Of a DNA stretch of 61,717 nt, positions 42,375 through 51,815 are shown piece after piece. This DNA is from Asaia bogorensis (GTDB lineage: Bacteria; Pseudomonadota; Alphaproteobacteria; Reyranellales; Reyranellaceae): positions 1 through 61,717 of the forward strand of contig CAMDCE010000028.1 in the NCBI GenBank assembly GCA_945889625.1, in the 5' to 3' direction. Every line of letters begins with the position of its first letter. Position 1 is the stretch's first letter. The notes beneath the pieces are model-generated. The model had not been told where the DNA came from and searched no databases. It saw only the letters and a list, made by a program, of their open reading frames with translations. The translations under genes were made by a program, and so were the position numbers.

Positions 42375-43428
42375 CGACCGTCTCCTTGACGCCCTCGGCG
42401 CTGATCGACGCGCCGACGCCTGCCGCGTGGTGCAGCCAGCAGGCCGCGCGGCTGGCGCCCGCGAGGCTGGCGCCCACGGTCATCAGTTCCGGCCGCTCGA
42501 CCAGGCAGCGCCTGCCGACATAGGTGCAGCGTGGATTGAAGGCGCAGCCGGACGGAATTTCCGTCAATCGCGGCATGGCGCCGTCGATCTGCGTGAGTTT
42601 CTCGGTGCGCACGCCGAGGCTCGGGATCGAGCCCATCAGCCCCTTGGTATAGGGATGCTGGGCATGCTTGATGACGTCGCGCACCGGGCCGATCTCGGCC
42701 AGGCGACCGGCATACATCACCGCAACGCGATCGGCCGTCTCGGCGATGACGCCCATGTCGTGGGTGACCAGCATCACCGCCGTGCCGTGATCGCGGCAGA
42801 GCCGCTTGAGAAGCGCGATGATCTGCGCCTGGATGGAAACATCGAGCGCCGTCGTGGGTTCATCAGCCACGATCAGCCGCGGCTCAGCGCACAGCGCCAG
42901 CGCGATCACCACCCTCTGGCGCATGCCGCCGGAGAATTGATGGGGATAGTGGTCGATGCGGGTCTCGGCGCCGGGAATGCCGACCTCCTTCAGGAGATCG
43001 AGCGCCCGCGCCCGTGCCGCACTGGCCGACAGCGGCAGATGGGTCTGGATGGTCTCGACCAGCTGGCGGCCGACCGAATAGAGCGGATTGAGGCTGGTGA
43101 GCGGGTCCTGGAAGATCGCGCCGATGCGCGCACCACGCACCTTGCGCATCTCCTCGTACGGCAGATTGTCGATGCGCCGTCCCTCGAGCCGAATCTCACC
43201 CGACGCGATCCGGCCGGGCGGCTCAAGAAGACCGATGATGGCGTTGCCTGTCAGCGACTTTCCGGCGCCGGATTCGCCCACGACTCCCAGGACCTCGCCG
43301 GGCGCGATGTCGAAGGAGACATCGTCGACGGCCACCAGCGTGCCGCGGCGCGTCGGGAACTCGACCCTGAGGTTCTTGACCTCGAGCAGCGGCGGATTGT
43401 TCGACGGCGGCATGTCCGAGGACGGCAT
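42367..43428 (-). CDS. Peptide ABC transporter ATPase (DppD/OppD-like)
   Basis: A 353-residue ATPase. Walker A is [20 protein letters not shown], the signature [20 protein letters not shown], Walker [21 protein letters not shown], and a C-terminal Cys-containing extension ([20 protein letters not shown]) follows. Its ATG shares one base with the stop of the permease gene (TGATG at 43430-43426), so it is translationally coupled. It acts on the cytoplasmic face with the OppF-like partner. Confidence 0.93.
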   Translation of the reverse strand: MPSSDMPPSNNPPLLEVKNLRVEFPTRRGTLVAVDDVSFDIAPGEVLGVVGESGAGKSLTGNAIIGLLEPPGRIASGEIRLEGRRIDNLPYEEMRKVRGARIGAIFQDPLTSLNPLYSVGRQLVETIQTHLPLSASAARARALDLLKEVGIPGAETRIDHYPHQFSGGMRQRVVIALALCAEPRLIVADEPTTALDVSIQAQIIALLKRLCRDHGTAVMLVTHDMGVIAETADRVAVMYAGRLAEIGPVRDVIKHAQHPYTKGLMGSIPSLGVRTEKLTQIDGAMPRLTEIPSGCAFNPRCTYVGRRCLVERPELMTVGASLAGASRAACWLHHAAGVGASISAEGVKETVDA

Positions 43429-44360
43429 CAGCGCAGCTTGGGATTGAGGGCGTCGCGCAACCAGTCGCCCAGCAGGTTGACCGCCAGCACCAGCGCCGCG
43501 AGCATGATGCCGGGAAAGACAGTGATCCACCACTCGCCGGACTGCAGGACCTCGTTGCCCAGCCGAATGAGCGTGCCGAGCGAGGGCTCTATCGAGGGCA
43601 GGCCGACGCCGAGAAACGACAATGTCGCCTCGGTGATGATGGCGAGGCCGAGATTGAGGGTGGCGATCACCAGCACCGGGCCCGTCACGTTGGGCAGCAC
43701 GTGGCGGACCATGATCAGGAGCGGCGACAGGCCGATCACGCGCGCCGCCTGGACGTATTCCTTGTTCCTCTCCACCAGCACCGAGCCGCGCACGGTGCGG
43801 GCGTATTGCACCCAGAAACTGAGCCCAATGGCGCCGACGATGACGAAGATCGCGATCTCGTCGTGGCGCTGCACCGAAATCAGGCCGCGCACGATGCCGT
43901 CGATCAGCAGCGCCACCAGGATCGCCGGGAAGGTGAGCTGCACGTCGGCGATACGCATGATGACCGCGTCAACCGTGCCGCCGACATAGCCGCTCACCAG
44001 GCCGAGCGTGATGCCGATCAGCATGGCCACGATCACCGACGCCAGGCCGACGACCAGCGACAGCCGCGTGCCGTACATGATTGAGCTCAGCACGTCCCTG
44101 CCCTGGTCGTCGGTGCCGAGCGGGAAGGTCCAGTCGCCGTCGGGCGACAGCAGCACCGGCGGCTTCAGTCCGTCGCTGAGGCTGAGCGTCGCCGGATCGA
44201 ACGGCGTGTGCGGCGCCAGCAGCGGCGCGAGAAAGGCGATGGCGAAGATGAGCAAGGTGACCGCCGCTGCCACGACGGTCATGGTCGAGGACTTGAAGCT
44301 CCACCAGATGTCGCTGTCGGCGGCGCGGTGCAGCCAGGTGGGGAGAGGCCGGGTCGCCAT
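43428..44360 (-). CDS. Peptide ABC transporter permease (DppC-like)
   Basis: A 310-residue inner-membrane permease with an N-terminal helix and a transmembrane core. LGTDDQGRDVLSSIMYGTRL is the DppC GTD.GRD block, EYVQAARVIGLSPLLIMVRH the EAA loop that docks the ATPase, and EATLSFLGVGLPSIEPSLGT the C-terminal family motif. ATG at 44360 follows the stop of the DppB-like gene by one base. It forms the channel with that partner. Confidence 0.92.
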   Translation of the reverse strand: MATRPLPTWLHRAADSDIWWSFKSSTMTVVAAAVTLLIFAIAFLAPLLAPHTPFDPATLSLSDGLKPPVLLSPDGDWTFPLGTDDQGRDVLSSIMYGTRLSLVVGLASVIVAMLIGITLGLVSGYVGGTVDAVIMRIADVQLTFPAILVALLIDGIVRGLISVQRHDEIAIFVIVGAIGLSFWVQYARTVRGSVLVERNKEYVQAARVIGLSPLLIMVRHVLPNVTGPVLVIATLNLGLAIITEATLSFLGVGLPSIEPSLGTLIRLGNEVLQSGEWWITVFPGIMLAALVLAVNLLGDWLRDALNPKLR

Positions 44361-44361
44361 G

Positions 44362-45351
44362 TCAGTGCGCCCCGCGAGCCGTGCCGACCTGGCCGCGCAG
44401 GCGCGGGTCGACGGCAAAATAGAGCAGATCCACCACGAGATTGATGACGACGAACAGCAGGCCGATCAGCAGCAGGTAGGCCGCCATCACCGGAATGTCG
44501 GCAAACTGCACCGACTGGATGAACAGCTGGCCGACGCCCGGCCAGGCGAACACCGTCTCTGTGACGATGGCAAAGGCGATCAGCGTACCCAGTTGCAAGC
44601 CGGCGATGGTGATCACCGGGACGAGCGTGTTCTTGAGCGCGTGGCCGAAATTGACGGCGCGATTGGTGAGGCCGCGGGCGCGCGCGAACTTGATGTAGTC
44701 GGTGCGCATCACTTCCAGCATCTCCGAGCGCACCAGCCGCATGATCAACGTGAGCTGGAACAGCCCGAGCGTGATCGACGGCAGGATCAGCGCCTGCAGG
44801 CCCTTCCAGGTAAGAAAGTTGGTCGTCCACCAGCCGAGGTCGACGGTTTGGCCACGCCCGAACGACGGCAACAGGCGCAACCACACGGCGAAGATCAGGA
44901 TCAGCAGGATGCCGATCAGGAACGGCGGCAGCGACACGCCGATCAGCGACACCATTTGCAGCAGCCGGCTCGACCAGTGCGTTGCATAGAGCCCGGTATA
45001 GACGCCCATCGGCACGCCGATGATGAGGATGAAGGCCGCCGCGCAGAACGACAGTTCCAAGGTGGCCGGCACGCGCTCCAGGATCATGCGGCTGACCGGC
45101 TCGGAAGTGCGGTAGGAGAGGCCGAACTTGCCTTGTGCGGCATTGCCGATGAAGCGCAGGAACTGGACCGGCGCTGAATCGTTGAGGCCCAGCTTCTCGC
45201 GCAGCTGCTCACGCTCCTCCATCGAGGTGTCCTGGCCGACCATGGCGTTGATCGGATCGCCGACGTAGCGGAACAGGAAGAAAGCCACAACGCCCACCGT
45301 CAGCATGACCAGGATGGCTTGTCCGAGGCGTCTCAGGATGAATGCGAGCAT
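44362..45351 (-). CDS. Peptide ABC transporter permease (DppB-like)
   Basis: A 329-residue permease with about six helices. The start MLAFILRRLGQAILVMLTVG is typical, AFFLFRYVGDPINAMVGQDT matches the LPGDP-type loop in a variant form (YVGDP), and DYIKFARARGLTNRAVNFGH is the EAA loop. It is separated from the upstream binding-protein gene by 106 bases holding a strong hairpin, while downstream genes overlap tightly. It belongs to a complete five-gene peptide importer. Confidence 0.92.
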   Translation of the reverse strand: MLAFILRRLGQAILVMLTVGVVAFFLFRYVGDPINAMVGQDTSMEEREQLREKLGLNDSAPVQFLRFIGNAAQGKFGLSYRTSEPVSRMILERVPATLELSFCAAAFILIIGVPMGVYTGLYATHWSSRLLQMVSLIGVSLPPFLIGILLILIFAVWLRLLPSFGRGQTVDLGWWTTNFLTWKGLQALILPSITLGLFQLTLIMRLVRSEMLEVMRTDYIKFARARGLTNRAVNFGHALKNTLVPVITIAGLQLGTLIAFAIVTETVFAWPGVGQLFIQSVQFADIPVMAAYLLLIGLLFVVINLVVDLLYFAVDPRLRGQVGTARGAH

Positions 45352-45404
45352 CGATGCGGGGGCGGATCCGACGGAAGGCCTAGCAGGAATAGCGCCAAAA
45401 CGGA

Positions 45405-45440
45405 ACCGGCCCCGACCGCGCGATCGCGGTCGGGGCCGGT
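45405..45440 (-). promoter_or_regulatory. Intra-operon 16-bp hairpin
   Basis: Arms 45405-45420 and 45425-45440 are exact reverse complements with a CGAT loop. The stem is almost all G-C and no T-run follows on either side. It sits just after the binding-protein gene and before the permease gene. This is the classic place for an mRNA-stabilising or partial-termination hairpin that keeps receptor levels above permease levels. Confidence 0.75.
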
Positions 45441-45457
45441 CAAGCAGGCCCTGTGGG

Positions 45458-47071
45458 CTACTTGATGTTCACGAAGCGCAGCGGAAACGAGTTGTCCGCC
45501 AGCTGCACCAGGCTCACGTTCTTGCGCGCCGCCCACACGACCGCCTGCTGGTGCAGCGGGATGTAGGCATAATCCTCGACATAGAGCTTGGTCGCCGCGG
45601 CGATCATGGCGTCGCGCTTGGCCTTGTCGATCTCCTGCTCCATGGCATCGGCGAGCTTGTCGACCTCCGGGTTGGAATAGCCGCCGGCGTTGAACAGGCC
45701 CTTCTTGGTCGCGGCATTCGGCGTCTGGATCAGCTGCTCGAACACGTTGTGCACGTCGTACGTGGCTGCCGGCGACCAGCCCAGCATATAGAAGCTGAGC
45801 TCGCCCTGCTTGAAGTCGCCCTTGCGCAGGATCTTGGCGAAGTACAGGCTGCGCGTCTGCGCCCGCAGGTTCACCTTGATGCCGATGCGGGCGAGCATGG
45901 CCACGACGGCCTGGCAGATCTTCTCGTCGTTGACGTAGCGGTCGTTCGGGCAGTCCATGCCGGTCTCGAAGCCGTTGGGATATCCGGCATCGGCCAGCAG
46001 CTTCTTGGCCGCCTCGGGCGACAGCAGCGCCGGCCGCTTGTCAATGTCCTTCACGTAGCCGTTGATGCCGGGTGCGACCATCAGGTTGGTCGGGAACGAC
46101 TGGCCGCGCATCACCGTGCGCTTGATCGCCTCGGCGTCGATCGAGCGGGACATCGCCTCGCGGACGCGCTTGTCCTTGAAGGGGTTCTTGCCCTTGATGT
46201 TGGACTCGAGCAGCTCGTTGCGCTCGTGATCGAAGCCGAGATAGACGACGCGAGTCTCGGGGCCTTCCAGCACGTTGACGTTGGCGTCCTTTTTGAGCGT
46301 CTCGGTGTCGGCCGGCGGCACCTCGTACATCATGTCGATGTCGCCGGCCTTGATGGCCGCCACGCGGGTCGCCGGGTTGGCGACGGGAGTGAAGATCACC
46401 TCGGTCAGGTTGTGCGTGGGCTTGTCCCACCAGCCCGGGTTCGGCACGAGCACCGTGCGCTCACCGGCGCGGCGCTCCTTCAGCATGAAGGGGCCAGTGC
46501 CCATGGCGTTGCGGGTCGCGAAGTTTTCCTCGTTCTTGGTCATGTCGGCGGAGTTCAGGGCGTTGTTCTTCTCGGCCCATGCCTTGGACATCATGCCGAG
46601 AGCCGCCCATTTGTCGGCGAGCAGCGGGTCGGGATACTTGGTGATGATCTCGACGCGGTGATCGTTGACCTTCTTGATCTCCTTCACCGAGACGAAGTTG
46701 CCGCCCATGTTCGAGCCCGGGCCGTTCGCTCGGTTCAGCGAGAACACCACATCGTCGGCGGTGAACGGCGTCCCGTCGGAGAACTTCACACCCTGTCGCA
46801 GGTCGAAGAACCACGTGGTCTTGTCGACCTGGCCCCACTTCGTGGCGAGCGCCGCCTCGAGCTTGAGGTCCTTGTCGCGGCGAATCAGCGGATCGTAGAT
46901 GTTCTGGGTGAACGTCAGCAGGAACGTTTCGTTGCGCGCATACGGATCCATCGAGCTGACGTCACCGGCATTCGCCCACTTGAACGTCTTGGCGTCGGCG
47001 GTGGAAAAAGCCGCGAGGCCCACGCAGACGACGGCGGTCATCGCCAAGGAACGGCGGAAACTGAAGTTCAT
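45458..47071 (-). CDS. Peptide ABC transporter substrate-binding protein
   Basis: A 537-residue SBP_bac_5 receptor. ATG at 47071 behind AAGGGG gives the signal MNFSFRRSLAMTAVVCVGLA ending near STADA. Mature features are KWANAGDVSSMDPYARNETF, VKFSDGTPFTADDVVFSLNR, the DKRVREAMSRSIDAEAIKRT block and LLADAGYPNGFETGMDCPND. It belongs with the permeases and ATPases encoded at 41325-45351. The ligand is probably a di- or oligopeptide or a similar amide, not defined by sequence. It is the first gene of the operon. Confidence 0.92.
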   Translation of the reverse strand: MNFSFRRSLAMTAVVCVGLAAFSTADAKTFKWANAGDVSSMDPYARNETFLLTFTQNIYDPLIRRDKDLKLEAALATKWGQVDKTTWFFDLRQGVKFSDGTPFTADDVVFSLNRANGPGSNMGGNFVSVKEIKKVNDHRVEIITKYPDPLLADKWAALGMMSKAWAEKNNALNSADMTKNEENFATRNAMGTGPFMLKERRAGERTVLVPNPGWWDKPTHNLTEVIFTPVANPATRVAAIKAGDIDMMYEVPPADTETLKKDANVNVLEGPETRVVYLGFDHERNELLESNIKGKNPFKDKRVREAMSRSIDAEAIKRTVMRGQSFPTNLMVAPGINGYVKDIDKRPALLSPEAAKKLLADAGYPNGFETGMDCPNDRYVNDEKICQAVVAMLARIGIKVNLRAQTRSLYFAKILRKGDFKQGELSFYMLGWSPAATYDVHNVFEQLIQTPNAATKKGLFNAGGYSNPEVDKLADAMEQEIDKAKRDAMIAAATKLYVEDYAYIPLHQQAVVWAARKNVSLVQLADNSFPLRFVNIK

Positions 47072-47267
47072 CGTTAACCCCTTCATGAAGGTCGGCACGC
47101 GGCTCCCCGGCCATGCGCCGACGCACTCCTCGGCGCACGTTGCACTGACTGTGTCGAGCCGTCAATTCCACAAAAAAAACGCATGGTTAGGCCTACAGCA
47201 CATAGTTGGACAGGCCCCGGCAGGGGTCGCTATCGTGCCACCCTCGCGTTTTTCCAGGGGTGCAGCC

Positions 47268-48677
47268 ATGAACGACGTTCCACGCAGTTTTCGCGGCAAT
47301 TCCAACGCCGCGCGGGATATTGCGCACCACCTGCATCCTTACACCAACTTCAAGAAGCACGAGCAGACCGGTCCGGTGACGATCGTGCGCGGTCGCGGCA
47401 TCTACGTCATGGACGACGACGGCAAGGAATACATCGAGGGCATGGCCGGGCTGTGGTCCGCATCGCTCGGCTTCAGCAACGAGCGGCTGGCGACGGTCGC
47501 CTACGAGCAGATGAAGCAGCTGCCGTTCTACCACGCCTTCAACCAGCGTTCGCACGAGCCCGCGATCAACCTCGCCGAGAAGCTGAAGGCGATGGCGCCG
47601 GTCGAGATGTCGAAGGTGTTCTTCGCCAACTCCGGCTCGGAGGCCAACGACACCGTCGTCAAGATGGTGTGGTACTTCAACAACGCGCTCGGCCGGCCGA
47701 AGAAGAAGAAGATCGTGTCGCGGCTCAAGGGCTATCACGGCATCACCGTCGCGTCGGGCAGCCTTACCGGCCTGCCCAACAATCACCGCTCCTTCGACCT
47801 GCCGATCGCCGGCGTCGTGCACACCATGACGCCGCACTACTACCGCAACGCCAAGGACGGCGAGACCGAGGAGCAGTTCGCCACGCGCTGCGCCGAGGAG
47901 CTCGAGGCGTTGATCGTCAGGGAAGGTGGCGCCGACGAGGTCGCGGCGATGATCTGTGAGCCGGTGATGGGCGCCGGCGGCGTGATCGTCCCGCCCAAGG
48001 GCTACTACGAGAAGATCCAGGCGGTGTGCCGCAAGTACGACATGCTGTTCGCCGCCGACGAGGTGATCTGCGGTTTCGGCCGGACCGGCAACGTCTGGGG
48101 CTGCCAGACGCTCGGCATCAAGCCCGACATCATAACCTGCGCCAAGGCGCTGTCGGCGTCGTTCCTGCCGATCTCGGCCGTGATGATCACCGACAAGATC
48201 TATCAGGCGCTGATGAGCGAGAGCGACAAGATCGGCACGTGGGGCCACGGCTTCACCTACTCCGGCCATCCGGTCGCCGCCGCCGTGGCGCTCGAGGCGC
48301 AGAAGATCTACGACGAGATCGACCTGTTCGGCCACGCCAAGCGCCTGAGCCCGGTCTTCCAGAAGCACATCCAGTCGTTCGCCGGCCATCCCCTGATCGG
48401 CGAGGCGATGGGCATCGGCATGTTCGGCGCGCTCGAGATCGTGGCCGACAAGAAGACCAGGACGTCGTTCGACCTGGCCGCGGTCGGCGCCGGCAATCGC
48501 GTGTCGAACCACGCCCAGTCGCGCGGCCTGTTCGTGCGCAACATGGGTGATCGTGTCGCCATCTGCCCGCCGCTGGTCATCAACGAGACCGAGCTTGCCG
48601 ACCTGTTCGGCCGGCTCCGCCAGTCGCTCGACGCGACACTCGACGAGTTGCGGTCGGAAGGCCACTTCAAGGGCTGA
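47268..48677 (+). CDS. Class III PLP-dependent aminotransferase
   Basis: A 469-residue omega-amino-acid aminotransferase of the aspartate-aminotransferase-family label used for class III. FFANSGSEANDTVVKMVWYF is the cofactor phosphate block. FAADEVICGFGRTGNVWGCQ holds the PLP-binding Asp, and IITCAKALSASFLPISAVMI holds the Schiff-base Lys. It resembles beta-alanine/putrescine/taurine:pyruvate aminotransferases. ATG at 47268 follows AGGGG. It is divergent from the peptide ABC operon, with a 196-base shared control region. Confidence 0.9.
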   Translation: MNDVPRSFRGNSNAARDIAHHLHPYTNFKKHEQTGPVTIVRGRGIYVMDDDGKEYIEGMAGLWSASLGFSNERLATVAYEQMKQLPFYHAFNQRSHEPAINLAEKLKAMAPVEMSKVFFANSGSEANDTVVKMVWYFNNALGRPKKKKIVSRLKGYHGITVASGSLTGLPNNHRSFDLPIAGVVHTMTPHYYRNAKDGETEEQFATRCAEELEALIVREGGADEVAAMICEPVMGAGGVIVPPKGYYEKIQAVCRKYDMLFAADEVICGFGRTGNVWGCQTLGIKPDIITCAKALSASFLPISAVMITDKIYQALMSESDKIGTWGHGFTYSGHPVAAAVALEAQKIYDEIDLFGHAKRLSPVFQKHIQSFAGHPLIGEAMGIGMFGALEIVADKKTRTSFDLAAVGAGNRVSNHAQSRGLFVRNMGDRVAICPPLVINETELADLFGRLRQSLDATLDELRSEGHFKG

Positions 48678-48678
48678 C

Positions 48679-49035
48679 GTGGGCGAAGCGACGGCAGGCG
48701 ACACGAGGGGCCGGCCCGGCTGGAGACCGCCGCTCGGCACCAGCGCGCGCATCCGAAGCCGGGCGATCTGGGCGATTGCCCTGTTCGCCGCGTCGGTGCC
48801 ACCTGCCATTGTGGGACTGGGCATCGCGGCCGGCACGAGCGAGCAGGCAAACGTGGCGATGCCGCTTGCCTTCCTGTTCTGGACGCTGGGTGGCCTGATG
48901 GCGCTGTGGGCGGCATTTCCGACCCTGCGCTACTGGGAGGGACTGTCCGCCCACACGCGCTGGCTGGGCACACTGCCGATGCTGTTGGTGTCCTTGTTCT
49001 TGAGCGCTGCCCTGATCGCCGCGACCTTGGCCTGA
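48679..49035 (+). CDS. Small membrane protein of unknown function
   Basis: A 118-residue protein with three hydrophobic segments (AIWAIALFAASVPPAIVGLG, AMPLAFLFWTLGGLMALWAA, LPMLLVSLFLSAALIAATLA). A polar N-terminal 30 residues precedes them. GTG at 48679 lies one base after the aminotransferase stop, so it is translationally coupled to it. I recognise no family. An accessory membrane role beside the aminotransferase is possible only by position. Confidence 0.6.
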   Translation: MGEATAGDTRGRPGWRPPLGTSARIRSRAIWAIALFAASVPPAIVGLGIAAGTSEQANVAMPLAFLFWTLGGLMALWAAFPTLRYWEGLSAHTRWLGTLPMLLVSLFLSAALIAATLA

Positions 49036-49142
49036 AACGGCCACTTGAAGCGGCGGGACAGGCGGAGAAGCGCCGACGGGGGATGCATCTGGCACTTCTC
49101 CGCCCTGCCCGGCGACAGCAGACGCGTCGGGCATCGTTCGCA

Positions 49143-49517
49143 TCACTTGCCGGACTGCTGGCGCAGGTAGGCGATGATGTCGGCGCGGTCCTCCGGCAGC
49201 GCAATCCTGAAGTTCATGCGTTGGCCGGGAATGAGAGCCTGGGGATTGGTCAGCCAGGCCTCCAGGGTCTTTTCTGCCCACACGACGCCGGAGTTCTTCA
49301 CCGCCGTGGAATAGTTGAAGGCAGGCGCGGTGCCCGCCGTCCGACCGAACACGCCGCGATGCGCCGGCCCGACACGGTTGGCGTCGAGCGAATGGCAGCC
49401 GCCGCACCGCGACTCGTAGAGTTCCTTGCCATGTTCGGCGTCGGCGGCTGCCGCGCCCGTCGCCAGGCAGGCGAGGAACGCGGTAGCCAACACGGCGCCC
49501 ATGCGATTTTCCAGCAT
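49143..49517 (-). CDS. Class I cytochrome c (c2-like)
   Basis: A 124-residue periplasmic electron carrier. A signal (MGAVLATAFLACLATGAAAA) is followed by the heme site CGGCHSLDANRVGPAHRGVF, where CGGCH binds heme covalently. GQRMNFRIALPEDRADIIAY supplies the axial Met and the C-terminal helix. Length and the VGP motif match mitochondrial/c2-type cytochromes. ATG at 49517. It lies in the same orientation as the ferritin-like gene, with a family B repeat between them. Confidence 0.9.
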   Translation of the reverse strand: MLENRMGAVLATAFLACLATGAAAADAEHGKELYESRCGGCHSLDANRVGPAHRGVFGRTAGTAPAFNYSTAVKNSGVVWAEKTLEAWLTNPQALIPGQRMNFRIALPEDRADIIAYLRQQSGK

Positions 49518-49534
49518 GAGACCCCGCAGCCTGC

Positions 49535-49688
49535 AGCGCGATGACTTTGCTTCGGCCGTCGGCCCGGCTCCCGCAGCTATGGCGCGATGGTTGGCCATCG
49601 CGCCTGAGCGGCGCACTACAGCGCGATGACCATAGTCATCGCGCTGCGGCCGGGCCGACGGCGCGATTCGAGTGAAAGTCATCGCGCT
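49535..49688. repeat. Stop-abutting repeat family B, copy 2
   Basis: Terminal arms AGCGCGATGACTTT and AAAGTCATCGCGCT are complementary; the inner hairpins include GCGCGATGAC with its complement around CATA. It ends exactly at the stop codon of the ferritin-like gene (49689-49691) and reaches to within 18 bases of the cytochrome c start. Confidence 0.85.
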
Positions 49689-50267
49689 TCAGGCGCCGAA
49701 GCTCAGCGCCTTGGCCGGCAGCGGGTCCTTCAGGACCTGCGACAGCACGGTCCAATGCATGGCTTCGTCGGCGGCGAGCCGCGCCGAGATCTGCGCCAGC
49801 CCGCGCTCGCCGAACGACGGGATGACACCGATATAGGCATTGGCGGCGCCCTTCTCGAGGCGCTGCGCCAGCCGCAGCACATCGACCTGGGTCTTGAGCG
49901 AGGCGGCGTTGAGCGCAGCGCCCACTTCGGCATCGCTCTTGGCGGCGACTGGCGTGCCGCCCATCTTGCGGATGGTGGCGATCAACGCGTCGCGATGCTC
50001 CTTGTGATGGGTCTGGAACAGCACCGCGACCTCGAGTACCGGCTTTTGCAGCAGACCGCTCATGGCGCCGAGCTGGTAGGCACTGATGGCCTCGTTCTCG
50101 AGGGCCAGCGCCACGTTCAGGATCTGCACGTCGCCGGCGGGATTGGCGGCTTGGGCACCCGCCATCTTTTCGCAACCGGCCAGGAGGGCTACGGCTGACG
50201 CCGACAGGACGGTGACGCCGGATGCGCGCAGCAAGCCGCGGCGGCGAAGGTCGATGGATTGGGACAC
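49689..50267 (-). CDS. Ferritin-like domain protein with Tat-type lipoprotein signal
   Basis: A 192-residue protein from GTG at 50267, behind AGGAGAA. The signal SQSIDLRRRGLLRASGVTVL has three Arg residues and leads to LLAGC, a combined Tat/lipobox pattern. The four-helix part contains NVALALENEAISAYQLGAMS and FQTHHKEHRDALIATIRKMG, where Glu/His residues suit a di-iron site (Ferritin_2 type). It probably binds iron or acts in oxidative defence in the periplasm. It is close to cytochrome c and divergent from hemA, so iron or heme regulation is plausible. Confidence 0.82.
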   Translation of the reverse strand: MSQSIDLRRRGLLRASGVTVLSASAVALLAGCEKMAGAQAANPAGDVQILNVALALENEAISAYQLGAMSGLLQKPVLEVAVLFQTHHKEHRDALIATIRKMGGTPVAAKSDAEVGAALNAASLKTQVDVLRLAQRLEKGAANAYIGVIPSFGERGLAQISARLAADEAMHWTVLSQVLKDPLPAKALSFGA

Positions 50268-50594
50268 GTGGTTCTCCTCGTTCGGTGGGTGGAGCGGAGC
50301 GACTGCCCCGCCCTCGACCGCCCTTACGCGTGGAAGATGCGTGGTGGATGGGCCACGCAGGCGCAAGTGTCGGTGAGCGCCGCGGGCTTTGCGCGACACG
50401 CCTGCGTGAGCGCTGCATCCAGTGACGCTTGGCGCGCGTAGCGGCGAGGTGATCGCCATACATCGCGAATGAGAAGCACTCTAAATTAAGACTCACGCGT
50501 TCGTGTCAGCGGCCGCCAAGATCCGCGACCAAAATGCGCCTGCTCGACGACAGGCAAGCCGACTAAGATCGGCGGTGCGGGAGACAAGATCACA
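50268..50594. promoter_or_regulatory. Control region between ferritin-like gene and hemA
   Basis: 327 bases without a gene between two divergent starts. It holds an AT-richer patch at about 50460-50500 with TGAGAAGCACTCTAA at 50470-50484, which faintly resembles a 7-1-7 Fur-type site but matches the inverted half-sites at only about half of the positions. Several GC-rich short palindromes occur between 50320 and 50440. No promoter elements can be assigned with confidence. Confidence 0.35.
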
Positions 50595-51815
50595 ATGGAT
50601 TACGAGGCATTTTTTGCGGGCCACCTCGGCCGCCTGCGCGACGAGGGCCGGTACCGCGTGTTCGCCGAGCTGGAGCGGATCGTCGGCGCCTTCCCGCGCG
50701 CGCGTTTTTACCAGGACGGCAGAACCCGCGACGTTACGGTGTGGTGCAGCAACGACTATCTCGCGATGGGCCAGCATCCCGCCGTGCTCGAGGCCATGCA
50801 GGCCGCCATCAGCAGCCAGGGCTCGGGCGCCGGCGGCACGCGCAACATCTCGGGCACCAACACATTGCACGTGGCGCTCGAGCGCGAACTCGCTTCCCTG
50901 CACGCCAAGGAAGCCGCCCTCGTCTTCACTTCGGGCTACGTCGCCAACGAGACCACCCTGCAGACGCTGGGCGCCATGCTGCCGGGCTGCGAGATCTATT
51001 CCGACGCGTTCAATCACGCCTCGATGATCGCCGGCATCCGCCACTCCGGCGCGGCGCGCAAGATATTCCGCCACAACGACACGGCCCATCTCGAGCAGCT
51101 GCTGGCGGCAGCCGACCGCAGGACACCCAAGATCGTGGCCTTCGAATCGGTCTATTCGATGGACGGCGACATCTCGCCGATCGGCGAAATCTGCGACATC
51201 GCGCACCGCCACGGCGCACTGGCCTACCTCGACGAGGTCCATGCCGTGGGCATGTACGGGTTGCGCGGCGCCGGCGTCGCCGAACGCGACGGCGCCCTCG
51301 ACAAGGTCGACATCGTCCAGGGCACGCTCGCCAAGGCCTTTGGCGTGGTCGGTGGCTACATCGCCTCGACCGAAGCCACGGTCGATTTCGTCCGTTCCTG
51401 CGGCGCGGGCTTCATCTTTTCGACCTCCCTGCCGCCGGCCATCGCCGCCGCCGCGCTTGCCAGCATCCGTCACGTCAGCAGCCATTCCGAGTTGCGCGTG
51501 CGCCATCAGGAGCGGGCCGCGACGCTCAAGCGCCGTCTCGCGGCGGCCGGCCTGCCGGTGATGCCGTCGGTCACGCACATCGTGCCGGTTTCCGTGGGCG
51601 ATGCCGCGCTGTGCAAGCAGGCGAGCGATCTCTTGATGGATCGCCATTCGATCTACGTGCAGCCGATCAACTATCCGACAGTGCCGCGCGGCACCGAGCG
51701 GCTGCGGCTGACGCCGACGCCGCTGCACAGCGACGATGACATGACACGCCTGGTGGCCGCTCTCCAGGACGTCTGGCAGACGCTCGGTCTGGGATTGCGC
51801 GCCGCCGCCGAGTAG
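50595..51815 (+). CDS. hemA: 5-aminolevulinate synthase
   Basis: This PLP enzyme condenses glycine with succinyl-CoA to 5-aminolevulinate, the first step of tetrapyrrole synthesis by the C4 route. It has 406 residues, the normal alphaproteobacterial length. VWCSNDYLAMGQHPAVLEAM and GSGAGGTRNISGTNTLHVAL bind CoA and glycine. YLDEVHAVGMYGLRGAGVAE holds the PLP Asp, and VQGTLAKAFGVVGGYIAS holds the Schiff-base Lys. It ends directly against the convergent MFS gene (51815/51816). The upstream region is shared with the ferritin-like gene. Confidence 0.96.
   Translation: MDYEAFFAGHLGRLRDEGRYRVFAELERIVGAFPRARFYQDGRTRDVTVWCSNDYLAMGQHPAVLEAMQAAISSQGSGAGGTRNISGTNTLHVALERELASLHAKEAALVFTSGYVANETTLQTLGAMLPGCEIYSDAFNHASMIAGIRHSGAARKIFRHNDTAHLEQLLAAADRRTPKIVAFESVYSMDGDISPIGEICDIAHRHGALAYLDEVHAVGMYGLRGAGVAERDGALDKVDIVQGTLAKAFGVVGGYIASTEATVDFVRSCGAGFIFSTSLPPAIAAAALASIRHVSSHSELRVRHQERAATLKRRLAAAGLPVMPSVTHIVPVSVGDAALCKQASDLLMDRHSIYVQPINYPTVPRGTERLRLTPTPLHSDDDMTRLVAALQDVWQTLGLGLRAAAE

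Noticed and set aside
50470..50484. Fur box upstream of the ferritin-like gene
   Set aside because: The two 7-base halves match as inverted repeats at only about half of the positions, too few for a confident call.
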